In this document: one piece after another, positions 43,518 through 53,200 of the stretch | Position numbering within the stretch: position 1 is the stretch's first letter | How the letters are laid out: every line of letters starts with the position of its first letter | Origin: an uncultured Clostridia bacterium | Lineage (GTDB): Bacteria; Bacillota; Clostridia; TANB77; CAG-508 | Direction: 5' to 3' | Assembly (NCBI GenBank): GCA_934169725.1 | Contig: CAKPOF010000002.1 | Location: 62,001 to 126,000, forward strand | DNA: 64,000 bases | Notes under the pieces: model-generated | What the model was told of the DNA's origin: nothing | The model's database searches: none | What the model saw: only the letters and a program-made list of their open reading frames with translations | Translations under genes and position numbers: made by a program

Positions 43518-45266
43518 TTATTTTTTATCAATCATAATGTGTACATCTCTTAATTGTTCACGTTTTACAGTACCAGGTGCACCCATCATTAAATCTTGAG
43601 CTTTACTATTTAAAGGAAAAGCTATAACTTCTCTTATTGTATCTGAATTTGATAATAACATTAACATTCTATCAATACCAGGTGCAATTCCTGCATGAGG
43701 TGGAGCACCAAATTGGAATGCATTATATAAAGCACCAAATTTATCTTTTACTTCATCTTCTGAATATCCTGCCATAGTAAATGCTTTAAGCATAATGTTA
43801 ATATCATGATTTCTAACAGCACCAGAAGAAAGTTCAATTCCATTACATACAATATCATATTGATAAGCCAATATATCTAAAGGATCTTTATTTTCTAAAG
43901 CATCGAGACCACCTTGTGGCATAGAAAATGGATTATGGCTAAAAGCAAGTTTTTCATGTTCATCAAGTTCAAACATTGGGAAATCAATAATCCAAGCAAA
44001 TGCAAATACATCTTTATTAATTAAATCTAAACGATTAGCTAATTCTGTTCTAATTTGACCAGCTAATTCAGTTGCACGTTTTTCATTATCTGCAATAAAG
44101 AATATAGTATCACCTTTTTCTAAGTTAGCTAATTCAATTAGTGAAGATTTTAATTCTGCTGGAATAAATTTATCTATAGGACCTTTAAAAGAAAAATCTT
44201 CTAATACTTCTAAATATCCAAGTCCACCCATTCCAATTGATAATGCATATTTTAATAATTTTTCATGAAAACCTTTAGAAAGATGTTTGTTGACTTTTAT
44301 TGCTCTTACTGTTCTATTCATAAATGGTTTGAAAGTACATTTGTTGAAAAATTCAGATAAATCAATTATTACTAATGGATTTCTTAAATCAGGTTTATCT
44401 GTACCATATTTAAGCATAGCTTCTTTATATGGAATTCTTGGGAATGGATAAGATAAAACTTTTTTATCAGAAAAAGTTTTAAAAGTGTTATACATTACTG
44501 GTTCCATAATATTAAAAACATCTTCTTGCGTAGCAAAAGCCATTTCCATATCTAATTGATAAAATTCACCAGGAGCTCTATCTGCTCTTGCATCTTCATC
44601 TCTAAAACAAGGCGCAATTTGGAAATATTTATCAATACCAGAAACCATTAACAATTGTTTAAATTGTTGAGGTGCTTGTGGTAAAGCATAAAATTTTCCA
44701 GGATGTAGTCTACTTGGAACTAAATAATCTCTAGCTCCTTCTGGAGAAGAACTAGTAAGAACTGGAGTTTGAACTTCCAAAAATCCTTGTTCAATCATTT
44801 GGTTTCTTAAATATTGAAGAACTTTTGCTCTTAATATTAAATTATCTTTTAATCTAGTATTTCTTAAATCAAGAAATCTATATTGCAATCTTAAATCTTC
44901 TCTTATTTCTTGTTTAGTATTTACTTCAAAAGGAAGATTTTTTGTTCTTTTACCTAAAACTTTAATTTCTTCGATTTTTATTTCAACTAAACCAGTTTTT
45001 ATTTTATGGTTTACAGTTTCTTCATCACGTTTTTTTACAATACCTGTAACAGTAACTGTGGATTCAATAGGAATATGTGAAGCAAAATCAACATCTTCTG
45101 TATCAGCAGATGTAACAACTTGTGTTATTCCATACATATCTCTAATATCTAAAAAAACTAGACCTCCTAAATCTCTGATTGTTTCAATCCAACCACTAAT
45201 TTTTACTTTTTTTCCAACATCATCTAAAGTAATTTGATTGCAATTGTGAGTTCTGTACTCATTCAT
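43518..45266 (-). CDS. aspS: Aspartate-tRNA ligase
   Basis: 582 residues from ATG 45266 behind AGGAGG (about 45274-45279). An N-terminal OB-fold anticodon-binding domain (1-105; VKISGWIETIRDLGGLVFLD), then the class II catalytic core with motif 1, motif 2 (FRDEDARADRAPGEFYQLDM), the bacterial GAD insertion (about 280-420), and motif 3 (GAPPHAGIAPGIDRMLMLL). It charges tRNA-Asp, possibly also tRNA-Asn in organisms with the GatCAB route. Full bacterial length. A T-box leader lies directly upstream, so expression responds to uncharged tRNA. Confidence 0.97.
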   Translation of the reverse strand: MNEYRTHNCNQITLDDVGKKVKISGWIETIRDLGGLVFLDIRDMYGITQVVTSADTEDVDFASHIPIESTVTVTGIVKKRDEETVNHKIKTGLVEIKIEEIKVLGKRTKNLPFEVNTKQEIREDLRLQYRFLDLRNTRLKDNLILRAKVLQYLRNQMIEQGFLEVQTPVLTSSSPEGARDYLVPSRLHPGKFYALPQAPQQFKQLLMVSGIDKYFQIAPCFRDEDARADRAPGEFYQLDMEMAFATQEDVFNIMEPVMYNTFKTFSDKKVLSYPFPRIPYKEAMLKYGTDKPDLRNPLVIIDLSEFFNKCTFKPFMNRTVRAIKVNKHLSKGFHEKLLKYALSIGMGGLGYLEVLEDFSFKGPIDKFIPAELKSSLIELANLEKGDTIFFIADNEKRATELAGQIRTELANRLDLINKDVFAFAWIIDFPMFELDEHEKLAFSHNPFSMPQGGLDALENKDPLDILAYQYDIVCNGIELSSGAVRNHDINIMLKAFTMAGYSEDEVKDKFGALYNAFQFGAPPHAGIAPGIDRMLMLLSNSDTIREVIAFPLNSKAQDLMMGAPGTVKREQLRDVHIMIDKK

Positions 45267-45284
45267 AATTATAACCTCCTATTT

Positions 45285-45500
45285 TTAGGGCACAAAAAAA
45301 CGCCCTTTGCAAATTTTGATTGCAGGGACGAAATAAATCCGCGGTACCACCCAGCTTGAAAATTAAATAAAATTAATTTTCCACTTTATTGAAAATGCTC
45401 CAATGTGTTTCGCTAAAATTAGATTTGCTTAAAGGGTTTCCAGCCAATGACCCTTATTCTCTATAAGTAATTACTAAAAGCTTTCATTGTACAAACGCAA
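45285..45500 (-). promoter_or_regulatory. T-box riboswitch leader of aspS
   Basis: Read on the minus strand: stem I elements (AGAGAATAAGGGTCATTGG, GCTGGAAACCC), the invariant T-box GGGTGGTACCGCGG (about 45340-45353), and then a terminator stem (CCCTGCAA / TTGCAAAGGG) followed by TTTTTTT near 45294. It binds uncharged tRNA and switches from terminator to antiterminator. I could not fix the specifier codon by eye; aspS context suggests Asp. Confidence 0.85.
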
Positions 45501-45584
45501 TATATATTAAGTTTAACAAATAATATTTTACACATTTTATGTAATTTTGTCAATAAATATACAAATATTCTGTAAGTTAAATAT

Positions 45585-45836
45585 TTAAAGATGTGAATTG
45601 TAATGCAAATTATCTATAATTGCAGCTGATATAATAAAACTAACATATAAATTTAATCCTATGGCTAATACAAGTATACCCAATTGGTAAATAAATAGTG
45701 AAGAATAAAATAAATATGTAAGTAGAATGATAGAAGAAATAATACAAATAGCAAATGATGAATTTAGTCCTATTTTTAAAATATGTAAAATTTTTTTATC
45801 TAAATTTTTATAATATGAAATTAAAAATTTTATCAT
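45585..45836 (-). CDS. Conserved small membrane protein
   Basis: 83 residues from the minus-strand ATG at 45836 behind AGAGGTGG. Two hydrophobic segments (about residues 23-45 and 50-75) make it a small integral membrane protein. It resembles uncharacterised clostridial proteins found near rpsT, and it is on the same strand as rpsT here, but I cannot name a function. The 3' end overlaps a fragment of the family A outer arm (GTGAATTGTAATGC), so the last residues may be repeat-derived. Confidence 0.6.
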   Translation of the reverse strand: MIKFLISYYKNLDKKILHILKIGLNSSFAICIISSIILLTYLFYSSLFIYQLGILVLAIGLNLYVSFIISAAIIDNLHYNSHL

Positions 45837-45904
45837 AATATCCACCTCTATAAAAGTAATACTAAATAAAGGATATCATGATTAGATAGTAAAAACAATG
45901 GAAG

Positions 45905-46065
45905 TTTTAACCAGGTTTTATATACTAGTAAAGTTCTCCGAACTTCCTATAATAGAAATATATTGCACAGAAAGTTGCTTTGCAAATTTCGTGTACGAAC
46001 AAAGACGCGGACTTTAAAATGTTTTAATAAGTACAAAAGTTATTAATGTCCGCTTTTGTTCTTAA
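45905..46065. repeat. Non-coding palindromic repeat, family B/C
   Basis: Begins near TATATACTAGTAAAG, contains the short palindrome AAGTTCTCCGAACTT, and the pair GAACAAAGACGCGGAC / GTCCGCTTTTGTTC (about 45998-46059). ATTAATGTCCG...TTGTTC recurs at 53972-53993 at the end of ytaF. It fills most of the 310-base gap before the rpsT terminator. Confidence 0.5.
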
Positions 46066-46078
46066 TGTTATTATATAG

Positions 46079-46118
46079 AAAAAAGAAAAACCAACTTATT
46101 TTAAAGTTGGTTTTTAAA
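46079..46118 (-). terminator. Terminator of rpsT
   Basis: AAAACCAACTT / AAGTTGGTTTT stem with flanking A/T runs. Confidence 0.75.
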
Positions 46119-46147
46119 TAAAAACTATGCATAATCTTTATTTAGCC

Positions 46148-46414
46148 TTAAGCCATTGCTGCATTTAATTTTTTTGATAAATTTGATTTCTTTCTAGCTG
46201 CAGTGTTTTTTACAATAACACCTTTTGTACAAGCTTGATCTATTTTTCTAGTTGCTTCAGAAAATAGAACTTTAGCTTCTTCTAAATTTCCAGCTTCAAC
46301 AGCTTCTTCAAATTTTTTAACAGCTGATTTATAACCAGATTTTATCATATTATTTCTTAAAGTTTTTTTCTCAATTACTTTAACTCTTTTTTTAGCTGAT
46401 TTAATATTTGGCAT
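46148..46414 (-). CDS. rpsT: 30S ribosomal protein S20
   Basis: 88 residues from ATG 46414 behind AGGAGGTG. Helical, basic protein with the S20 pattern: MPNIKSAKKRVKVIEKKTLR, then KKFEEAVEAGNLEEAKVLFS, and the end GVIVKNTAARKKSNLSKKLN. It binds 16S rRNA early in assembly. Monocistronic, with a terminator after it. Confidence 0.97.
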   Translation of the reverse strand: MPNIKSAKKRVKVIEKKTLRNNMIKSGYKSAVKKFEEAVEAGNLEEAKVLFSEATRKIDQACTKGVIVKNTAARKKSNLSKKLNAAMA

Positions 46415-46591
46415 CTATAAGCACCTCCTCTTAGTCTTTTATTCATTATAACATTTGCTATTCTAACATATTTTTTTATGAAATGCAAGTGAATTTTCCA
46501 ATTTATTATTGTATTATGAAAAAACTTATGGTATATTTTTAAAGAGAATAAATAATACTAAAATATTTAAAATAGTGTTGGAGGTAAATAT

Positions 46592-47038
46592 ATGATAGCA
46601 ATTGGTAGTGATCATGGAGGATATAAATTAAAAGAAGAAATAAAAAGATATTTGGATGAGAAAGAAATAAAATATATAGATTATGGAACAGAAAGTGAAG
46701 AAAGAGTTGATTATCCAGATATAGCAAAAGAAGTTTCAAAGTCAATTCAATCAAAAAAATGTGAAAAAGGGATATTAATATGTCGTTCTGGTTTGGGAAT
46801 GAGTATAGTAGCCAATAAATTTAAGGGAATAAGAGCAACACCATGTTATAATGAGGAAACTGCTAAGTTTTCTAGATTACATAATGATAGTAATATATTA
46901 GGAATTGGTGCAGATTATGTAACTGTAAATGAAGCTATATGCATTTTAAGAATGTGGCTTGCAACTGAGTTTGAAGGTGGTAGACATTTGGAAAGAATAA
47001 AAATGATAGAAGAAATAGAAAAAGAAAATATGAAATAA
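46592..47038 (+). CDS. rpiB: Ribose-5-phosphate isomerase B
   Basis: 148 residues, ATG at 46592 behind TTGGAGG. RpiB/LacA family: MIAIGSDHGGYKLKEEIKRY start, EERVDYPDIAKEV (catalytic Asp/Tyr region), GILICRSGLGMSIVANKFKG (Cys base and anion hole), then ETAKFSRLHNDSNILGIGAD. It interconverts ribose-5-phosphate and ribulose-5-phosphate in the pentose phosphate pathway. Sixteen bases separate it from the TagO-like gene, so the pair and probably hslO and ppaC are co-transcribed. Confidence 0.95.
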   Translation: MIAIGSDHGGYKLKEEIKRYLDEKEIKYIDYGTESEERVDYPDIAKEVSKSIQSKKCEKGILICRSGLGMSIVANKFKGIRATPCYNEETAKFSRLHNDSNILGIGADYVTVNEAICILRMWLATEFEGGRHLERIKMIEEIEKENMK

Positions 47039-47054
47039 AAATGGAGGAATAAGT

Positions 47055-48291
47055 ATGTGGGGAGATATTGCAATTGCATTTTTACTTGCATTTATTGTTA
47101 CATTTATGGCAACACCATATACAATAAAAATAGCACATAAAGTAGGTGCTGTGGATGTGCCAAAAGATAAAAGAAGAATGCATAAAAAAGCAATGCCTAA
47201 GTTTGGTGGACCAGCTGTTATTGTGGGATTTCTAGTATCAGTTATATATTTGCTAATTGTAATGAGCATAGAAAATTCTATAAATTTATTTCGGAATAGA
47301 ACAGTATGGAATGAAGTTACTAGGGATGTTTTTAGGAATTATTATTATCTCGATAACTTGTATTATAGATGATATAAAAACAATAAAACCAATAACAAAA
47401 CTAACAGGGCAATTATTAGCTGCAATTGTAGCTGTGGGATTTGGAATCAGAATTAATGATGTAACAATTCCATATATAAGTACAATACAAATGCAAGAAA
47501 TGTTTTCAATTATATTAACTATAGTGTGGATTGTAGGTGTAACTAATGCAATTAATTTAATAGATGGCTTAGATGGTTTATCATCAGGTATTTCAGTAAT
47601 ATCTGCAATTTCATTATTGATTATATTTGTATTAAATGATTCACCTATGGTGGCTATATTGTTAATAACAGCTCTTGCAGGAGCGTTAGTTGGCTTTTTA
47701 CCATTTAATTTTTCACCAGCTAAAACATTTATTGGTGATACAGGTTCTAATTTTTTAGGATTTTCTTTATCAATTATTTCTATATTAGGAGTAGCAAAGA
47801 CATATACAGCAGCAGTTATTGTATTGCCATTGATAGTATTAGGATTACCATTGTTTGATACTTTTTGGGCAATTGTTAGAAGGTTGATAAAAGGAAAGTC
47901 AATAAAAGCTATATTTAAAGCAGATAAAGGACATTTACATCATAGAATAGTAGCAAAAGGATTTAGTCAAAAACAGGCTGTTTTAATATTATATGGTATA
48001 AGTGCTACATTTGGTATATTTGCAGTTATTATGTTAGAAAGTGGTATATGGAAAGCATTATCATTTTTACTAATGGTTATAGTAGCAATAGCTTTAGGAT
48101 ATAGAAATTTTAAAACAGAAAATACTGCAAACCAAAGATATGAATGTTTAGAATGTAAATATATATATAATCCTAAATTTGGTAATGAAAAAGCTGGAAT
48201 AGAACCAGGAACGTCATTTGAAGATTTACCAGATGATTGGGTATGTCCTGTTTGTGGAGAAGGAAAAGATATGTTTGAAATACATCAATAA
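47055..48291 (+). CDS. TagO/WecA-like polyprenyl-phosphate sugar-1-phosphate transferase fused to rubredoxin; requires a +1 shift at CGG
   Basis: ATG at 47055 behind ATGGAGG. The zero frame gives MWGDIAIAFLLAFIVTFMAT, DKRRMHKKAMPKFGGPAVIV and reaches ENSINLF at an in-frame CGG (47292-47294) followed by A. With the C skipped it continues GIEQYGMKLLGMFLGIIIIS, then TCIIDDIKTIKPITKL, NAINLIDGLDGLSSG (catalytic Asp region), TFIGDTGSNFLGF and HLHHRIVAKGFSQKQ, the full motif set of enzymes that load GlcNAc-1-P onto undecaprenyl phosphate for wall polymers. Total 411 residues. About residues 361-411 are a complete rubredoxin: CLEC ... GIEPGTSFEDLPDDWVCPVC. The iron site would sit on the cytoplasmic tail. 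I know of no role for rubredoxin on this enzyme. Confidence 0.85.
47292..47295 (+). other. CGGA +1 frameshift site in the TagO-rubredoxin gene
   Basis: Zero frame TTA TTT CGG AAT; after the shift TTA TTT (C) GGA ATA GAA CAG. Homology switches frame at this point. Only here could P-site slippage (TTT to TTC) also help. Confidence 0.75.
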
Positions 48292-48310
48292 AATGATAGG
48301 AGAATGATTT

Positions 48311-49198
48311 ATGGCAGATAAAATAATAAAATTTTTAGCATATGATGGAAGAATTTCTGTTGTATGTGCAGATACAACTCAATTAGTTGAAGAAGCTAGA
48401 AAAGTTCATGATATGAGTCCAGTTGTAACAGCAGCATTTGGAAGACTTTTAACAGTTACAGCCATTATGGCTACAGAGATGAAAGGAAAAAAAGACAAAT
48501 TAACAATCCAAATAAAAGGAAATGGACTAATAGGTAATATGCTTGTAACAGCAAATAATGAACCTACAATAAAAGGATATGTATTAAATCCAATTGTAGA
48601 TATACCATTAAATGAAGATGGAAAATTAGATGTAGGTGGAGCAGTAGGAAGAGAAGGATATATTAATGTTATAAAAGATATAGGATTAAAAGATCCATAT
48701 ATAGGAATTTCCCCATTAGTTTCAGGAGAAATAGCAGAAGATTTTGCAAATTATTTTGTAAATTCTGAACAAAGGGATTCAGCAGTAGCATTAGGAGTAC
48801 TAGTAGATAAAAATGGAGTTAGAGCAAGTGGAGGTTATTTAATAAATCCAATGCCAGATGCTACATCAGAAGATATAACTAATATTGAACAATCAATTTT
48901 TAAAGCAGGAGCTATGTCAAAAATGTTAGATCAAAAATTAACATTGATAGAAATAGCTAAAAAAATTACAGGAGATGAAAATGTAAAAATTATTGAAGAC
49001 AATATTGTTCCTAATTTTAAATGTGAATGTTCAAAAGATACAATGAAAAATGCATTAACAACCATAGGAAAAGAAGAATTAAAAGATATTATAGAAAAAG
49101 AAGGAAATGCAGAATTGGTTTGTCATTTTTGTAATAAAAAATATAATTTTACTAAAGAAGAATTAGAAGAAATATTAAAAGAAATAAAACAAAATTAA
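48311..49198 (+). CDS. hslO: Redox-regulated chaperone Hsp33
   Basis: 295 residues, ATG at 48311 behind ATAGGAG. N-terminal substrate-binding domain (1-230; IKFLAYDGRISVVCADTTQL, TIQIKGNGLIGNMLV, GGAVGREGYINVIKD) and a C-terminal zinc switch: CEC at about 238-240 and CHFC at about 271-274, the C-X-C ... C-X-X-C set. Under oxidative and heat stress the cysteines form disulfides, release zinc and activate the holdase. Placed 20 bases after the rubredoxin fusion gene, so two redox-active metal-Cys proteins are neighbours. Confidence 0.96.
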   Translation: MADKIIKFLAYDGRISVVCADTTQLVEEARKVHDMSPVVTAAFGRLLTVTAIMATEMKGKKDKLTIQIKGNGLIGNMLVTANNEPTIKGYVLNPIVDIPLNEDGKLDVGGAVGREGYINVIKDIGLKDPYIGISPLVSGEIAEDFANYFVNSEQRDSAVALGVLVDKNGVRASGGYLINPMPDATSEDITNIEQSIFKAGAMSKMLDQKLTLIEIAKKITGDENVKIIEDNIVPNFKCECSKDTMKNALTTIGKEELKDIIEKEGNAELVCHFCNKKYNFTKEELEEILKEIKQN

Positions 49199-49226
49199 AA
49201 TAGTAAATATAGGAAGGAAATAAAAA

Positions 49227-50150
49227 ATGGAAAAAGTATTTATATTTGGACATAAAAGTCCTGACACAGATTCAATATGTGCAAGTTTAGTACATGAAAG
49301 ATTAGATAAAAGAAATGGATGGAATGATACAGAAGCAAGAAGATTAGGAAAGTTAAATAAAGAAACACAATATGTTTTAAATTATTTAAATATCGAAGAA
49401 CCAAAAATGCTAGATGAAGTAGAAGAAGGTCAACAAGTTATTTTGGTAGATCACAATGAATTCAATCAAAGTGCAGAAGGAATTGAAAAAGCAAAAATAT
49501 TAGCTGTAACAGACCATCACAGAATTGCAAATTTTGAAACATCAGAACCATTATATTATACAGCAAAACCTTATGGTAGTACATGTACAATATTATTTGA
49601 ACAATATAAAACACAAGGACATGAAATAAATAAAGAAGAAGCTATACTAATGGCTAGTGCAATAATTTCAGATACATTATTATTAAAATCTCCAACTACA
49701 ACTGAATATGACAAAAAAGCATTAAAAGAATTAGAAGAAATAGCAAAAATAGATTTAAATCAATATGGATTAGAAATGTTAAAAGCAGGTACAGATTTGG
49801 GTGATTTTTCAGAGGCAGAATTAGTAAATTTAGATGCTAAAAATTTAGACAAAGATGGAAACAAATTTGTAATTGCACAAGTAAATACAGTTAGTATAGA
49901 AGATGTTCTAAAAAGACAAAAAGAACTAGAAGATGCAATGAAAAATGAAATAGAGAAAAAAGGATTACAACTATTTGTTTTAGCAATAACAGATATTTTA
50001 AATAGTAATTCAGAAATTATAGCATTAGGTAATAGAGTAGATGCAGTAGAAAAAGCTTTTGATATTAAATTAGAAAATAATAGAGCATTTTTAGAAGGTG
50101 TTGTATCAAGAAAAAAACAATTATTACCAAATATTGATAAAAATATGTAA
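49227..50150 (+). CDS. ppaC: Manganese-dependent inorganic pyrophosphatase
   Basis: 307 residues, ATG at 49227 behind AGGAAGG. DHH/DHHA2 family: VFIFGHKSPDTDSICASLVH (metal-binding His/Asp), VILVDHNEFNQS, AVTDHHRIANFE (DHH motif), and SRKKQLLPNI at the end (substrate-binding Arg-Lys-Lys). Hydrolyses pyrophosphate from biosynthesis in the cytoplasm; class C/family II enzymes prefer Mn2+. No CBS insert, so not nucleotide-regulated. Last gene of the rpiB-tagO-hslO-ppaC run. Confidence 0.96.
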   Translation: MEKVFIFGHKSPDTDSICASLVHERLDKRNGWNDTEARRLGKLNKETQYVLNYLNIEEPKMLDEVEEGQQVILVDHNEFNQSAEGIEKAKILAVTDHHRIANFETSEPLYYTAKPYGSTCTILFEQYKTQGHEINKEEAILMASAIISDTLLLKSPTTTEYDKKALKELEEIAKIDLNQYGLEMLKAGTDLGDFSEAELVNLDAKNLDKDGNKFVIAQVNTVSIEDVLKRQKELEDAMKNEIEKKGLQLFVLAITDILNSNSEIIALGNRVDAVEKAFDIKLENNRAFLEGVVSRKKQLLPNIDKNM

Positions 50151-50157
50151 AAATAAT

Positions 50158-50213
50158 AAATCATTATTAAATTTTATAAGCTAATATTTTGAATTGTGAA
50201 TTGTAGCATCTGT
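50158..50213. repeat. Repeat family A, outer-arm fragment
   Basis: TCATTATTAAATTTTATAAG and GAATTGTGAATTGTAGCATC match the right end of the palindrome at 8958-9173. Confidence 0.5.
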
Positions 50214-50264
50214 AGTTACGATAAAAAAGTAAAGATACAAGGAATACTAAAAAAGGAGAAACAC

Positions 50265-53200
50265 ATGTATTTAAAAAGATTAGAATTACAAGGATTTAAA
50301 TCATTCGCAGATAAAACTGTACTAGAATTTATGCCAGGAATTACAAGTGTTATAGGACCAAATGGGTCTGGAAAAAGTAATATATCAGATGCCATAAGAT
50401 GGGTACTTGGGGAACAAAGTATGAAATCTTTAAGAGGAACTAAATCATTAGATATAATTTTCGCTGGTACACAAAATAGAAAATCACTTGGTTTTGCAGA
50501 AGCATCATTAATATTTGACAACACAGATGGTACATTACCAATAGAATATACAGAAGTAATTGTAACAAGAAAATTATACAGAAGTGGGGAGACTGGATAT
50601 TACATAAACAAGGTTCCTTGTAGATTGAAAGATATATTAGAATTATTTATGGATACAGGAATTGGTAAAGATGGATATTCTATCATAGGACAAGGAAAAA
50701 TTGATGAAATATTAAGTAATAAATCAGAAGATAGAAGGCATATATTTGAAGAAGCTGCAGGAATAGTAAAATATAGAGTAAGAAAAGGTGAAAGTGAAAA
50801 AAAATTAGAACATACTAAATTAAATTTACTTAGAATAAATGATATTTTAGCCGAAATAGAAACAAATATTGAACCATTAAAAATACAATCTGAAAAAGCA
50901 AAAAAATATTTAAATGTAAGAGAAGAATTAAAAAATATAGAAATAGGTCTATTTATATACAATATAGATAAATATAAAAAAGAGCTTGAAGAAATAGCAA
51001 AAGATGAAGAAATATATTCTAATCAATGCAATGATGAAGAAGGAAGATTAGAAAGATGTAGAGCATTAAAAGAAGAATTAAAAAATGAAATAGATAATAT
51101 CACTGAAAAAATAGAAAATATGACAAATTTAGGATTTGAAAGTGAAAAAGAAATTGAAATGTTAAATTCAGATATTAATGTTTCTAAAACAAGAATAGAC
51201 AATAATAAAGAGAATAAATTAAGATTTAAAGAAGAAATTAAGGAATTAGAAGACAGAATAGAAGAATTAAAGGAAGAGAGAAAACAAAAAGAGCAAAAAA
51301 AAGAAAATTTAAAAATTAATAAAGAAAAATTTGTTAAAGATTTAGAACAAAAAGAAAAGGAATTATTAGAATTAACAAGAAAACTTTCAGATAAAGAATT
51401 AGAAATAGAAACACATAAAAAAAAGGTAGAACAAAATATAGATAATAAATATGAATTGCAAACTAATATTAGTGAACAAGAAATAAATTACCAAAATAAT
51501 GAAAAGAGACAAATGCAGATAAAAAATGAAATTGCTGGTAATATTTCTGAATTAGATAGTACAAGATTAAAAAAAGAAGAAATATCAAAAGATTTTTATG
51601 AAGTTGAAAGTAAGAGAAATAAAATTTTAGCTAATTTAGGAAATATTAATGAACAAAAAGAGGAAGCTGATAAAAAAATAAAAGAATATGAAACTAAAAT
51701 AAACATGTATTCTGGAGAAAAAAGAATAAAAGAATCTAAATTAAAATTTTTAATAGAAACTGAAAAAGAAAAAGAAGGATATATAAAAAGTGTTAAATCA
51801 TTATTAAAAGAATGTGAAAATACTAAAGAATTAGGAAAAGGAATGCATGGGGTTTTAGCAAATCTTATTGAAGTTCCAGAAAAATATCAAACAGCGATAG
51901 AAATGTGTTTAGGAGCAAGTTTGCAAAATATTGTTACTGAAAATGAAAATGATGCAAAGAGATTGATTGAATATTTAAGAAAAAACAAATTGGGACGAGC
52001 TTCTTTTTTACCAATAAGTTCAGTTAAAGGAAGAAAAATTGATAAAATAAAAGGAAAAAATAATAAAGTATTAGGAATTGCATCAGATTTAATAAAATAT
52101 GGAAAAAAATATGAAAATATTGTGTTAAATTTATTGGGAAGAACAGTAATAGTTGAAGATATGGAAACAGCTATAGAATTAGCAAAAAGTAATAATTATA
52201 CATTTAGAATTATTACTATTGAAGGAGATGTAATTAATCCATCTGGTGCTATTTCTGGAGGTTCTATTGCTAAAAAAACAGTTAATATTTTAGGTAGAAG
52301 TAGAGAGATTGACAAATTAAAAAAAGAAATAAAACAACTAGAAGAAAAAAATGAAAAATTAGAAAAAGAGAAAAAAGATTATGAAAATTCTACTGAAAAT
52401 GTTGTAGAAGAAGCAATAAGTTATGAAAAAGAATTACAAGAAATTGAAATTTATTATGCAACAGGAAAAGAAAAAATTAAAGCTATAGAAGATAATATAA
52501 ATAGAGTACAAAATAGATTATCTAAATTAAAAGAAGAAACAAAAAAATTAGAAGAACAAAAAAATGAAGCAAAAGAGACTAAAGAAAAATTAAAAAATGA
52601 AATTGTAGCAATTGATGAAGAAAATGAAAAGTTGAAAAAGATAATAGAAGAATTTGCAGAATTAAATAAAGATAATCAAAAATATATTGATGATTTAAAC
52701 TTTGACATAACAAATTTAAAAATATCAGTATCATCATTTGATGAAAGTGAAAGTTCTATTCAAGAAATACAAGAAAGAATAGATACAGAAATTGCAACTA
52801 CAGAAAAAAGTATTGAATATAAAAACATACAAATTGAAAAAATAGTTCAAGATAATATTAATTTAGAAAAATCGATAGAAGAAATAAAAGAAAAAATAAA
52901 TAAAATAAAAGAAGAGGTAAAAAATAGTGGTTCAAAAATAGAAGAATTAAAGCAAAAAAGAATTCAAAAAAATGAAAAGATGATTCATCAAGAAGAGGAA
53001 ATAAATAATAAGTTTAATATAATAGAAGAATTGAAATCTCAATTAGTAAAAATTGACGTTAGAAAAACAAAATTGACAGATGATATAAATGAAATTATTA
53101 ATAAAATGTGGGAAGAATATGAATTAACACCTAACAATATTGTTGATTATAAAAAACCAGAAAATATACAATTGACTCAAAAAAATGTAAAGGAATTGCG

